This document shows, one piece after another, positions 1 to 10,646 of a stretch of 64,000 nt of DNA (position 1 is the first letter of the stretch; every line of letters starts with the position of its first letter). The DNA comes from Apiosordaria backusii (lineage: Eukaryota; Ascomycota; Sordariomycetes; Sordariales; Lasiosphaeriaceae). The translations under genes and the position numbers were made by a program. The stretch is from contig JAUKTV010000004.1 of NCBI GenBank assembly GCA_030549205.1, positions 434,001-498,000 on the forward strand. Direction: 5' to 3'. Under the pieces are notes generated by a model. The model was not told where the DNA came from. It ran no database searches and worked only from the letters and a program-made list of their open reading frames with translations.

Positions 1-3
1 TGG

Positions 4-438
4 TTACAGACCCTGCCATGAGGACAACGTCGGAATATAGAGGGTGCCCTGGGGGCTCTTCTGGAAACACTCGAGAGCTCCAAGGATGTGGACAAGCTGG
101 GTCGTAAAGACGCAGGTACGTGGGTGGGGGGTCGAGTCGTCGTAAGTGATCGTCGAGGGCATGAGGTCGTTAAGAAAGAGCGGCAACTCAGGTCGAGGGC
201 GAAAAGCGAGGTGTGAAGCTCGGGCGGAAAGCAGCGCATTCTTTGTCCTGAGATCAAAGGGTTGTCCATCCATCCATTGTTTGCGCGGTAGGGGGTCCCG
301 CCCTGGTGATGCGTCGTGGACGTTGTGACGAATGCGGTCGATGAGATAGTGGAAGCCCCGGCCACTGTCCTTCAAACCCCGGCTCCCCGGTCGTTGAGGT
401 ACTTACAGGCTCTTGGCGCCTTGCTCTTGGGTGAGCAT
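4..438 (-). CDS. Unrecognised protein, 5' part only (runs off left edge)
   Basis: I do not recognise this protein. The proposed start is the ATG at 438–436, giving a short first exon (438–407) that begins MLTQEQGAKS. A 42-nt intron (406–365, GTAAGT donor, ACAG acceptor) follows. The second exon runs from 364 to about 12 and encodes a region containing HYLIDRIRHNV and LPLFLNDLMPSTITYDD. The stop at 4–6 lies just beyond possible donors (GTCTGT at 11–6, GTAACC at 7–2), so the gene probably continues to the left of the window. The intron is short and its branch site weak, so the exon 1 junction is tentative. The gene is divergent from VPS27, with about 580 bp between the two start codons. The exon 2 reading frame is the best-supported part. 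Confidence 0.5.
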
Positions 439-1018
439 GCTGCCCCACGTTAGCAAAGAGACAAGAAGCAGGTCACTCTCAGAGAAAGAGATAGAGCTGT
501 ACCTATCGGTACGTACTTGGGGGAAAACAATGAAATTCATGATACAGAAGTTATTGTATCTGTGGCCAATGGAAACAGGTGAGGTCTCTTCTGAAGAGAG
601 TCCTGCACAAGCCACAGCTGGAAATGGCGGGGCAGTTGTCACAAGCCACGGCTGACAGGTTGGGCCTTGCAATCCATCGCTCCACTGTTTCGCTTGGCAA
701 GGCGAGCGAGCTCCTGGGCGGCCCATACGTAACCAACAGGCAGGCAGAGACATCCAGCAGCACTCCCGTGCATATCCATCTTCCATCCATCACAAACACC
801 CCGCTACACCTCCTGTCTAGCGCGCGCGCGGCAGCTATTTGGGCGCGAATAACTTCTTGATCATTCCCCGAATTTGTCGACCGTTTACCAGGAGTTATTG
901 TCTTAATCATATCGAATACGCCACCGATATTTCCCGCCCCAGCCCTCGAGAGAGAGCTCAGAGTCCACGGGCCGCCGCGCCAGCTACCGTCTTTCGATTT
1001 CATATACCTCTTTTTACA
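439..1018. promoter_or_regulatory. Shared divergent promoter region (unknown gene / VPS27)
   Basis: This 580-bp stretch separates two divergent start codons and must hold both promoters and leaders. I see no clear TATA box. There is a short GC alternation (CGCGCGCGCGG) near 820. Reading frames inside it look non-coding. Confidence 0.5.
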
Positions 1019-3434
1019 ATGATGGGGTGGTGGTCTTCCGGGGCAAACACTGCCCTGGATGAGCAGATAGAGAAGGCGACGAGCAGTAGTCTGTATGTTG
1101 CGTCATACTCCCCGCTCTCCCCTCTGTTGATTGTGCGACAGAGCGATGTGCTAATGACAGCGTGTTCGCAGTGAGGATATCGCCCTAAACCTCGAAATCT
1201 CCGATGTAATTCGATCCAAGACGGTACAGCCCAAGGAGGCGATGCGCTCGCTCAAGAAGCGCATCAGTAACAAGAACCCAAATACGCAACTCAGTGCACT
1301 CAGTGTAGGGCTGCTCCGAGCAAGCGTTTGTAAGAGCACAGCTGACCTGGCGTCTAGCTCACCGATACTTGTGTCAAAAATGGCGGTGCACATTTCCTCA
1401 CCGAGATTGCCTCGAGAGAGTTTATGGAAAGTATGGTTTCGCTGCTCAAGGCGGTTGGGCCAGCTGCCGTCAATGCGGACGTGCGCGCAAAGATACTCGA
1501 GCTTATTCAGTCGTGGGCCACGGCCACTGAGGGGCGCTACGATTTGTCATACATTGGAGAGGTTTATCGAAATCTTCAGAGGGAAGGTTTCCAGTTCCCT
1601 CCTCGCGTCACCGTCGCCAGCAGCATGATTGACAGCAGTGCGGTATGTTGCCAGCGTGCTACAAGTTATATACCTACAAACCAAGCTGATCTATGATACA
1701 GCCCCCCGAGTGGGTCGATTCCGATGTGTGCATGCGATGTCGAACCAACTTTACCTTTACCAACCGAAAACACCACTGTCGAAACTGTGGAAACTGCTTC
1801 GATCAGCAGTGCTCGAGCAAGACACTCCCCTTGCCCCATCTCGGTATCCTCCAAGCCGTGCGTGTCGACGATGGATGCTACGCAAAACTCACCGACAAGT
1901 CTTCCTCCTCGAAGGGGGGTGGCTCCAATAACGACCGCTCCTCACTATATTCGTCTTTTCCCCACAAGAATAAAAGCTCAACGATGCAGCCGCGCAATGC
2001 TAGGGTAGACGATGGGTTTGATGAGGACCTTAAGAAGGCGCTCGCTATGAGTTTGGAAGAGGTTCAGAACCACTCCCGGGCCTATGTCCCTCCTTCCACC
2101 AATGGAGCGCAATCGAGCAAACCAAAGGCCAATGGACAAGCCTCGACGACCAAGGCGTTCGAAGACGACGACGAAGATCTCAAGGCAGCCATCGCCGCCT
2201 CGTTGGCAGATATGGAGGAGCAGAAGAAAAAGCATGCGGCAGCCTTGAAGGAGCAAACAACGAATATTGGCGCTTCCTCATCGACAGCACCGCTGGCGCT
2301 CCCCAAGAATGATTATGAGCTCACACCTGTCGAGGCGGAGAATATCAACCTGTTCGCCACGCTGGTTGATCGACTGCAGACACAACCGCCTGGAACCATT
2401 CTCCGCGAACCGCAGATTCAGGAGCTGTACGACAGCATCGGGACACTCCGGCCAAAGCTCGCCCGAACTTATGGGGAGACCATGAGCAAACATGGTACGT
2501 CAAGTATTCCGGGCCCATGCTGAATGTTTCCTACTGACGCAAGACAGACACTTTGCTAGATCTACACGCCAAGCTTTCAACCGTCGTGCGGTACTATGAC
2601 CGTATGTTGGAGGAGCGCCTGTCCAAAGCCTACAGCCAACACAGCATTGGCGGGTACAATCTTCCACCACCTCGGCAGCCTGCGGGACCGTATCCGTCAC
2701 TGCCAGGGAACGTGCCAGCTCCTGCTGGGCCTGCTGAGAATTTCTATACCGGTGAACAACAGCCGCAGGAGTATGCGAGGCCAGTCGGACATGCCTCCTA
2801 TCCGCAGCCAAGACCTCAACCCCAGGCCCAGTATGCTCCCCACTATGACAGACGAGATTCAGCAGCCGTGCCCCCCAATAGCCAATACCCGCCACAGCAG
2901 CTCCCGCAGAGGACTGGCAGTTGGGCGGCAGCACCATCTGCACCTCCATCGCAATACCCTAACTATCCCTCCGAGGTTGCGCAACAGCAGGCCCCTCAGG
3001 CTCAGCTAGGTGCACCGGCTACGGGGGATTCTGTTGGCACTACCCCTACGGCCGACCCACATGCATCGTTTTATTTCAACTCACAACAGCAACAACAAGG
3101 GCAGCAGCCCGCTCCGTCTGCGCCTGATCCGACAGCGTCGCCGTATCCTAACCTAGCCCAACCAATGCAGCCCTCTTATCAACCGTCACTCCCACAGACA
3201 CCGGCTTCGGTTCCTGCTCAACCATCGCAACCACAGCAGCAACATCAAGCCCCGCCACCTCAACCACAGCAACCATACTGGCAGCATCCAGCTGCTCAAC
3301 AAACTGCCCTTCCGCCCGTTTGGCAGCCCCAGCCGAATCAAACCTATCCGGGCTACAATCAAGAGTCATTTCCGTCTGCTCCCCAGCACGCGCCTAAGCA
3401 GCCGGTAGCCGAAGAGAGCTTGATTGATTTGTGA
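1019..3434 (+). CDS. vps27: Vps27, ESCRT-0 subunit (VHS–FYVE–UIM protein)
   Basis: ESCRT-0 subunit that gathers ubiquitinated membrane cargo on endosomes and passes it to ESCRT-I for sorting into multivesicular bodies. The model has five exons: 1019–1092, 1172–1304, 1358–1642, 1702–2494 and 2548–3434 (723 residues). All four introns are 53–79 nt with standard ends, and joining them restores one frame. Visible domains in order: an N-terminal VHS domain (starts WWSSGANTALDEQIEKATSS, includes CVKNGGAHFLTEIASREFME); a FYVE zinc finger with the PI3P-binding RKHHCRNCG motif and its cysteine pairs; two ubiquitin-interacting motifs (DEDLKKALAMSLEE and DEDLKAAIAASLADM); a helical core (VEAENINLFATLVDRLQ onward); and a long Pro/Gln-rich tail. 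The protein ends in EESLIDL, which resembles a clathrin box. Domain order and length fit the fungal Vps27 family well. Confidence 0.95.
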
Positions 3435-4176
3435 GACTCATATAAGGACATGAAACGGAGTTATGGACGGCTGGATTGATGAATGGGTTGGGAAGAGGGA
3501 TAATGGTGCATACATAGCTTTCGGCTATGAGTAATGAGCTACGAGAATGAACCGTGACCGTAAGACCGTTTGGTTGATGGGCTGTCCCCTCATATCATAT
3601 TGAGGTGAACTGTGCTGATTGGTGATGTCCGCACCTCACTTGTTTGTCATTGAAGGGGTCAGGGTGCTGACGTAATAAGGCCGGTGAGAACCAATTGCGC
3701 CTTGCCAAAGCTGCCCGTGGATCTGATCAGTTAAAATCGAGCTGGCAATGCCACGTGTGGGCGCAGGTAATATACGTACGTATGTACCTATGTAGGTCGG
3801 ATCCGACAGTCGGGGGCTCTAAAAGTGGTGATTCCGTCACCGATCCGGCGGGGATTGGCAAAGCGGAAGTGGGGTGGGTGAGAGACCCGGTTTCTGAGTC
3901 ACCAAGGTAAGGCAACCTGGGGCGGGTATATAGCGGACAATACCTGATTCTTTGGTTTTATCTTTCAAAAAGTTGGTTTTATTCTTATTGATTATATTGT
4001 GTCTTCTTTTCAGGTGAAGTCAAAGACATTTTTGTTCCAAGTTGAGGGTCAGTTTGACAAGTTTGAGCTTACCTACTCACGTTTACTTGACACCACGCCT
4101 TCATTTTCATCTCATCTCATTCATCTCACCTTGACCACCGCAAATCATCTGAACTCAATAAAGATAAAAGGACAAA
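3435..4176. other. Intergenic: VPS27 3' region and phosphatase promoter
   Basis: No gene seen in this 742-bp stretch. It contains a perfect short palindrome, ATACGTACGTAT, near 3770–3781, and a pyrimidine-rich (CATCTCATTCATCTC) segment just before the next start codon, typical of a fungal leader. Confidence 0.5.
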
Positions 4177-4950
4177 ATGCCGACATATGTTCACCTGGTC
4201 CGCCACGCGCAGGGGTACCACAACCTCTGCGAGGAGAACCACGCCCTCGACGACCCGGATCTTACCGATCTGGGGGAGCAACAGTGCGAGGAGCTTTTCA
4301 GGGAGTTTCCGTACCACGACAAGATCACCCACTTGGTTGCCTCTCCCATGAGACGCACGATTTACACTTGTCTTTTGTCGTTTCGCCCTGACAAGTCTTC
4401 TGTTGCTAAACCGGCTATTGTGGCGCTGCCTGATATTCAGGAGGTGTCACCCTTCCCGTGCGATACCGGTTCTTCCGCTTCCGCATTGTCGAAAGAATTT
4501 GACAGCAAAGTGGTGGATTTGGGGTTGGTGAAAGAGGGGTGGAATGACAAAGGCCCGGGGAGTGAGTACGCGCCTGAGCCGAGGAAGCTGCATCAGAGGG
4601 CGAAGAGAGCGAGGGAGTGGTTTGCCAATTTGGGGAGGGAATACAGTGAGAAAGAGGGGAGAGATGCGGAGATTGTGGCGGTTACTCATGGGGGCTTTTT
4701 GCACTTTTTGACGGATGATTTTGAGGGGGTTGATTACGGGCGGGGGACGGGGTGGGCGAATACGGAGTGGAGGACGTATGAGGTTGTTGAGGAGGACGAT
4801 GGGGAGGTGAAGCTCAGGGAAAGGACTGATAGTTGGAGGAGGAGGAGGGGGAGTGCGGCGGGGCTGACGGAGACGGAGCAGATGGAGTTGAGGGCTGCGT
4901 TTGGGGAGGCGGTGGAGAAGGAGTTTGGGAATGGGAATAAGGGGGAGTAA
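4177..4950 (+). CDS. Histidine phosphatase / phosphoglycerate mutase-like protein
   Basis: Single-exon gene for a 257-residue member of the histidine phosphatase superfamily, which uses a phospho-histidine intermediate to remove phosphate from small molecules or proteins. The catalytic RHG-type motif is near the N-terminus (VHLVRHAQGYHN, residues 5–16). It is followed by a typical LTDLGEQQCEELF helix, the SPMRRTIYT phosphate-pocket segment, and a second catalytic histidine in VAVTHGGFLHFL (about residue 170). The ATG sits in a good context (GACAAAATGCC). The 3' half is strongly purine-rich (GGG, GAG, GAGG runs), unlike the 5' half. The true substrate cannot be told from sequence, so I call family only and not glycolytic phosphoglycerate mutase. 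Confidence 0.9.
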   Translation: MPTYVHLVRHAQGYHNLCEENHALDDPDLTDLGEQQCEELFREFPYHDKITHLVASPMRRTIYTCLLSFRPDKSSVAKPAIVALPDIQEVSPFPCDTGSSASALSKEFDSKVVDLGLVKEGWNDKGPGSEYAPEPRKLHQRAKRAREWFANLGREYSEKEGRDAEIVAVTHGGFLHFLTDDFEGVDYGRGTGWANTEWRTYEVVEEDDGEVKLRERTDSWRRRRGSAAGLTETEQMELRAAFGEAVEKEFGNGNKGE

Positions 4951-7081
4951 AGGGGGAATAACGGGTATAGAAGGCAATAGGGGGCTGGTTGGAATGATGA
5001 TGGATCGGGTAGGTGGTTGGATAATGGGTTGGTCTACCGTCCGGCCGGGTCTCCCGTTCGGGCCGTGTGGAGGCGGGGAATGGGCCGGGAGATGGGTGGA
5101 TTTTCGCAGTGGTTGTTCATGCTGGATTTTTATGTGGCGGTTCAGTTGATCATGTTTGCTTTATTGGTTGATATAACGAGATCTTTTACGGTTGGATGAG
5201 GCCTCTTTAGATCATCTCATCTCGTGGCTTAGCTTAGAATACCTCCCTAAGACTTGGGAAATGCGGTTAGAGTACACTTGGAAAACGAGACACTGATATT
5301 TTCCGACTGGTGCAACGGTTGATATGTACGACGTGGACGTGGAATCACCAGACGGTTGTTCTGGTGATGTTTGACTTGGTTGTCCCGACGAAGCGCGCGG
5401 CTAAGATTACTGCTAAATAACAGCTGTAAAAGAGCCGAATGCTTTCCTGCAACAACGCAGCATTGCAGGTCGCTAGATGAGAGGTGGCATTTCAATGTCG
5501 TTTGTATGTATTTGAGTTCCATTCTATACGCGGAATCTAGGGTTGACTTATATAAGTCCCGGTGTGGTTCCGCTGTGCATTGCTGTGAGTGGTGGAGTGT
5601 CATTAATGGGCAATTTGATCAACAAAGCAAGTGCCTGAGTCTGAAAGTCTGAATAGCTTCATCGACCTTGTTGATCTGGTGGCTTGCTAAGCTAAGCGCC
5701 ACCAGCCTCGCTCCCGTCGATGGCGTGCATGCGTCTTTTCTTGTGAAGCCCAAGAGCTCCGTGTTTCAAGAACGACTTGGAACCGAGTCCTCCGTCCGCG
5801 GTTGGTGTGCTGTTTCACGGCTGCAATCTCCAGCGGAGGCGTGCAACGGCGGGGAGATGATCCAATAAGGAAAGCGAAAATGCTCCTGAAGGCAAGGGGT
5901 TGGACGAGCGATAGCCAAGTGGAGGGGTACCTGCGTTAGCGCCAATCCTTTTCCAAAATATTCAGACCGAACTTCTAGAGAGCGAGTTTGGAAGAGTGCA
6001 TTTCCTGTACCATCCCTGACCACGACGTGATCCTGTTCCCCTCCCCCGCGTCTGGTCGAGATGGCCAGCCAATCCCGCTGCCGAATGGAGGCTGGGGTCT
6101 GCCTGTGGAGCCCAAATGGTGGACCCCTGCATCTCGGTTGCTCCCTGCGAAGCCTGCACGGCATCTTCTTCCGTTGGGGCCCCCTTACTACCCTCCAGTC
6201 CTTTTGTCGCGAGTCGACCTTGACGCCCATTCCTCCCGGACTTCCACTGGGAAAGGCGGCCTCTCTGGACAGCTGTTGAAACCTAACAACGAGCTATTCA
6301 GCCATTCACTCATTCGTTTGTCGCCTACCGCAAACAATAGCATCACTCCCTCGAATAGAAAACAGCGCGCCAACATTCCCTATTGTGTTTTACTGGGTAA
6401 CACCCCGCCCACGCCTGATCTTTTTCCACATCGGTCAACTTGATACCCGCGACTGGAATTCTACCCAGCCGATCAAACTCGGGATCCGGTCCACACTGTC
6501 CATCTTTACCGCGAGCCTGCCGCCTACCAACTACCAGCCTGTCAGCACCATTCGGCATCACCACTACCTGTGGACCGCGCGCCTATCCAAGGATATCGTT
6601 GGGCTTTTGAAAGTTGCAGGGAAAGGACTGGAAGCTGGGGCACCACGACTGTTGATCAACGAAACGACTCCTTGTTCAGCTTCAGCAATGCAACGATAGC
6701 CTGCGAGGCGATTCTCGAGGCCAGCGGTGGCCCTGCTATCTTCCTTGATTTATCCGGCCCTGCGCCCTGCCGGTTCCTGACCTTCATTCTTTTCGGTCTT
6801 TTTGTTGCTGGCAGGCACTCTTTTCGCCTTCACGGTCGCTGAAGTCAGGAGTTGGGAGCTCCTTGGTCGACCTAAGCACAGTCGACTCTCGCAGGCGAGG
6901 AGCGACTTTGTGCGAACGGCGGACTGGAGCCTACGATCTTTTACCGTACCCAAACGAACGACACATTAGGTTGTGTCGACGACATACTTTACCATTCTTT
7001 GGGTCTCTCGACGGTGTCGACACCCTCACATTCTTTACCGGCTAGTCTGGAACTTTGCGCCTGGTTTGCGCAAGCGATATT
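4951..7081. other. Long intergenic/leader region upstream of the KCH gene
   Basis: This 2.1-kb stretch has no convincing gene. Reading frames of up to about 150 codons between 5766 and 6700 occur on both strands, but none resembles a known family and their composition is not protein-like. Upstream ATGs exist if the KCH transcript begins early: a 72-codon frame at 6061–6279 and a minimal ATG-CAA-CGA-TAG at 6688–6699. A 5' leader with its own intron is possible but unproven. Confidence 0.4.
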
Positions 7082-9790
7082 ATGGGTTTTCTAAGTCACA
7101 AGAGGAGGGATGTTGTGGTTCAGCCAACAGAGAAATGGGACTTCATCGTGAGTTGGGTACCACAAGCATCAGTTATCTGATAATGCTGACACTCTTTGCA
7201 ACAGAGTCTAAATGACTTCAAGTCGACCTCGTGTTGGGCACCCTTCGCCTATGGAATCCTTATTGCTTCCATGTTTCTATCCCTGTCTGTGTACGCCGTC
7301 GATGGGTTTACAGCGTACCAGCTCCTGGCGTTCAACAAATGGTCCTCCCAAATCGAACCGACTCAGCTGATCCCCTTCGAAGTCTCAAAATGGATCTTTG
7401 CCGGCTGCATCATTCTCTCTGTCGTCAATCTTTGCTACGAACATCTTCGCGCCAATCGAATCATGCGGAGAGGGAGCGTCGCTGAGTGCTTCCTCGACCA
7501 TATCGCCCAGCGCATGGAGTGCCTTCGACCAACCAGCGGCTGGAGGCGGTTTCTGGTTTTCGCCGAACTGACCAAGAGCAAAAAAGGCGCCGAGTACATC
7601 GCGCTTTTCACTTTCTTCAGCTTCCAGTCATGGATCCGTGTTCTTTTGTGCGCCGGGCCTCGTCAGGTCATTAACGCTTTTACCCTCTATTCGGTCTATG
7701 ATGCAAAGCTTCAAATACGGGGTGACAACTTCGATGCTTCGCTCGCCGATTTTATCGACAAAATTCAGGCTCTTGCGACCGAAGACACAAGGCAGGCCGT
7801 CATTCTCAGTGGTATGCTCTTCACCGTCATTGTTTGGATCTTTTCATTTCTCTCGTTACTGCTGTCAGGGATATTTTTTGTATTGTTCTTGTGGAACTAT
7901 ATTCCCCGCGAAGATGGAGGTTTGACAGGATTCTGCGAGCGCAAGGTCAACAAACGTCTCAAGCAGATCGTCTCCGTGAAGATCAACAAGGCAATGGAAG
8001 AAGATGAGAGGCAAAGGAAGAAGGCGGAGCTCAGGGCGGCCAAGAAGAACGGTGAGAACAGGCCGGTCACCATGAAGCCATCGTTGCCCGTTTTTGCCAA
8101 CGACGATTTGGCCGAGATGCCGAGTCTGAAGAGAGCCGAAACGTTCATGTCCATTTCCGAGAAGACCGACCGCCCCAATACACCTGGCAGCTTTGAAATG
8201 AACACTCTTGGACAACAGCGGCCAATTCCATCTCGCTCTGGAACCACAACGACATCTGTTAGCAAATACTCATCCAGAGCATCTCTTCTCGGCGGTGCTG
8301 CTGCGATGGGCGTTAGCCGTTCAGACTCACCAGGCCCGATGATGCCAGGCAGCTTTCCTCCTCCTGCTAGGACGGCAACGGCGCAATCGAACCGGAGTTA
8401 CGGACCTGGCGCACAGCTCAACAGGATGCCTTCGAACGGTTCGAATCTCAACGTAGGCTCCAGTGCTAGCTCGGCAATGTATTCCTCAGACACTATGCCC
8501 AGCATGCCAGCGCCAGTTCGGCCGCCGATCAACGAAATGAACTACAGAGGGCCAGGGCCAAATCAACCGCAGAACAGATGGCCTGGGCCCAACCAAGGCA
8601 GACCGGGATATGACGATTATTCGAATGGACGGGCCAGCCCTGCGCCATCAACCATGTCATATCGAAACGGCCCCATGTCACCCCCGAGAATGGGTCCGGG
8701 AGGATATCCTATGCGTAGCGCGACCGGCCCCATGCCTCCCAGGGGACAACAGCCGCCATTCCCACCCCAGCGGAACATGACGGCTCCGATTCAGCCATTC
8801 CACGCCCGAACCGATAGCAACGGTTCGGGCATGTCCATGGGCATGGGCGTGCCTCGTCAACCTTATCATCAGCCAAGTGCTAGCAACAGTTCGCTGAGAA
8901 ATATGACCATGCCCGGTGCCTACCAGGCACAGGGAGACGATAATTACCGGCAGCCTACGCTGCCAAACCTCGCAGAACTCGCAGCTGGGTCATCCCAGCC
9001 ACAACCAACGGATGACTACCGACAACCGACTCTGCCAAACCTCGAGGGTGTCACGTCAATTCCTTCTCAGGGCAATAACGAGTATCAGTCTACAAATCGA
9101 TCAATCACAGGGGGTAAGAAAACACCGGCCCCGTATCCAGCAGAAGACGATGCAATGAAGTATGCGGATCAATCGAACCCTGACAGGAGTAATTCACCGG
9201 GGCCGTTCCAAACACAGACCACAGGTGGTTCTGGATACCTCGACAAGTCCAACACTGAGAGGAGCAACAGCCCTTTCCAGGCGTATAAGCCTCGGGGAAA
9301 TGACGAGCCCAATGAATATCCCACGAGATCCGATACCGTGAGGAGCGACTCACCCGGTCCGTTTCAAGTCCAGAGCACCGGCCAGTCCCAATATGCGAAT
9401 CAGTCGGCTTTGAATGCTATGACAACCGATTTAGCCGCCCCGGCACCCATCGAGCCGTCAAGTACCGGTCAGTCTGCGTATGTGAGCAGACTGGATCCAG
9501 GACCAGCGCCCGTTCAGTCATCGAATACCGGTCAGTCTGGGTATGTAAGCAGACTGGACCCGGGGAGAAGCCAATCCCCGGAACTCGATGTTTTTGCGGC
9601 CCCGGCTCGGTCAAATACTATGCCAGGGGCATTTTCTCTTGATGACTACGACTACGACCGCGGTCCTCCACGGTCTAATACTTCCATCGGGAACATGACC
9701 GGTGGCTCCTCTCGAGACCCTGCTCCTCGCAACAACAGCAACAACGGATGGGGCGACGACTTGGAAAGAGGCAACCAGTCACGATACTAA
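7082..9790 (+). CDS. KCH1-like fungal potassium transporter
   Basis: Fungal KCH-family membrane protein. The yeast relatives Kch1 and Prm6/Kch2 support low-affinity potassium influx and calcium signalling at the plasma membrane. Exon 1 is 7082–7147 (starts MGFLSHKRRDVVVQPTEKWD) and exon 2 is 7205–9790, separated by a 57-nt intron, giving 883 residues. The first ~240 residues hold four or more hydrophobic segments, including YGILIASMFLSLSVYAVDGF, WIFAGCIILSVVNLCY and FTVIVWIFSFLSLLLSGIFF, with conserved-looking WSSQIEPTQLIPFEVSKWIF between. The remaining ~600 residues are a disordered Pro/Ser/Asn/Gly-rich cytoplasmic tail. The tail carries imperfect repeats: YRQPTLPNL twice, NSPGPFQ-type blocks, and TGQS-YVSRLDPG twice. 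The tail is much longer than in yeast Kch1. Start choice rests on the spliced N-terminus. Confidence 0.88.
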
Positions 9791-10338
9791 GCCATTTGAT
9801 GAGTTCTCATGAAATCTCACAACCAATTTTCCTTCTTTTTTGTTTTGACGGTTGCACAAAATTTCAACGAACGATATAAAACGCGGAGACGAAGCTTTTC
9901 TTTTGACCTTTCTCCTATCTGAGGCACATGGCCTCGTTTTCTATTTTCTCTCTTGTTGCTGGAACCAGCGCCAGCTTTGTACTGTACATACTACCCACTT
10001 GTATGCATATACCACTTTTGCATATTTCACTTTCACTACATATTTATATACCCCGGGGCGGATTGGAGAATACACGGAGGACAGGTGGAAGGAGTTGATG
10101 GGCTTCTGAGATACAGAGCTAGAGGCGTTGAAATGATGATGATATTTACACTCTTTTACTTTGTTTTAACTCGACATATCTTTTGATCGCCTTGTTGTTA
10201 GTTGCTTGTGGACTGTATGTTTGAAGTCTGGAAAAGGGGTGCTGTTATGTTATTTAACCATGTGGGATGGTAGGGACGGTACTGACTTGGTGGATGCTCC
10301 CGCTTCTGCAGTTATCATCCAATCGGAACCATCCTCCA
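9791..10338. other. Intergenic: KCH 3' region to tRNA
   Basis: About 550 bp of AT-leaning sequence downstream of the KCH stop, ending at the tRNA. No coding signal seen. It probably holds the KCH 3' untranslated region and the tRNA upstream flank. Confidence 0.45.
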
Positions 10339-10430
10339 TCGGGTATGGTGTAGCGGTAACATCGTTGACTCTCACTTCTCAGAAGTGTCTGTTCTCTCAA
10401 CAGCCCCGGGTTCGACTCCCGGTATCCGAG
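10339..10430 (+). tRNA. tRNA-Glu (CTC anticodon) with a 21-nt intron
   Basis: The cloverleaf folds cleanly by eye. The acceptor stem pairs TCGGGTA with TATCCGA (one G·U). The D stem is GTGT/ACAT. The anticodon stem is GTTGA/TCAAC, and the T arm is CCGGG–TTCGACT–CCCGG, with discriminator G at 10430. The anticodon CTC occupies 10371–10373, followed by A37 and an intron at 10375–10395, the canonical 37/38 position. Intron and loop form a CACTTC–TCA–GAAGTG hairpin, consistent with tRNA splicing endonuclease recognition. Internal A and B boxes (TGGTGTAGCGG, GGTTCGACTCC) are present. Confidence 0.95.
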
Positions 10431-10434
10431 TCCA

Positions 10435-10464
10435 TTTTTTCTTCTTTTTTTTTTTTTTTTTTTT
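10435..10464 (+). terminator. RNA polymerase III oligo-T terminator of the tRNA
   Basis: A run of six Ts begins four bases after the tRNA, followed after a short CTTC by about 20 more Ts. This is a strong Pol III termination signal. Confidence 0.85.
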
Positions 10465-10600
10465 ACCTCCCTTGTACTTCTTTCTTTCCTCTTTTGTGAC
10501 ATTTGAGAAGCACTTTTTTTTCAGAGAGAGAAAAGGGGAAGTATCACATGAAAATGCCCCTCAGATGTATGTGGCTGACGGTTCGATTTCCCCTCACGTT

Positions 10601-10646
10601 TAACGTATATTATAAGCGAGTGACCCATATAAGCGAGTGACCCACT
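10601..10646. repeat. Left terminal inverted repeat with two tandem 17-bp units
   Basis: These 46 bases (including the TA duplication) are the exact reverse complement of 12421–12466. Inside, the 17-mer TATAAGCGAGTGACCCA occurs twice in direct tandem (10611–10627 and 10628–10644), so each element end carries two copies of a probable transposase-binding unit. Confidence 0.93.

Noticed and set aside
4447..4977. 176-codon Pro/Leu/Arg-rich frame on the minus strand
   Set aside because: It is the antisense shadow of the purine-rich half of the phosphatase gene.
10578..10592. GGTTCGATTTCC resembling a tRNA B box, just left of the transposon
   Set aside because: The flanking bases do not form a T stem and there is no A box or acceptor; likely chance.
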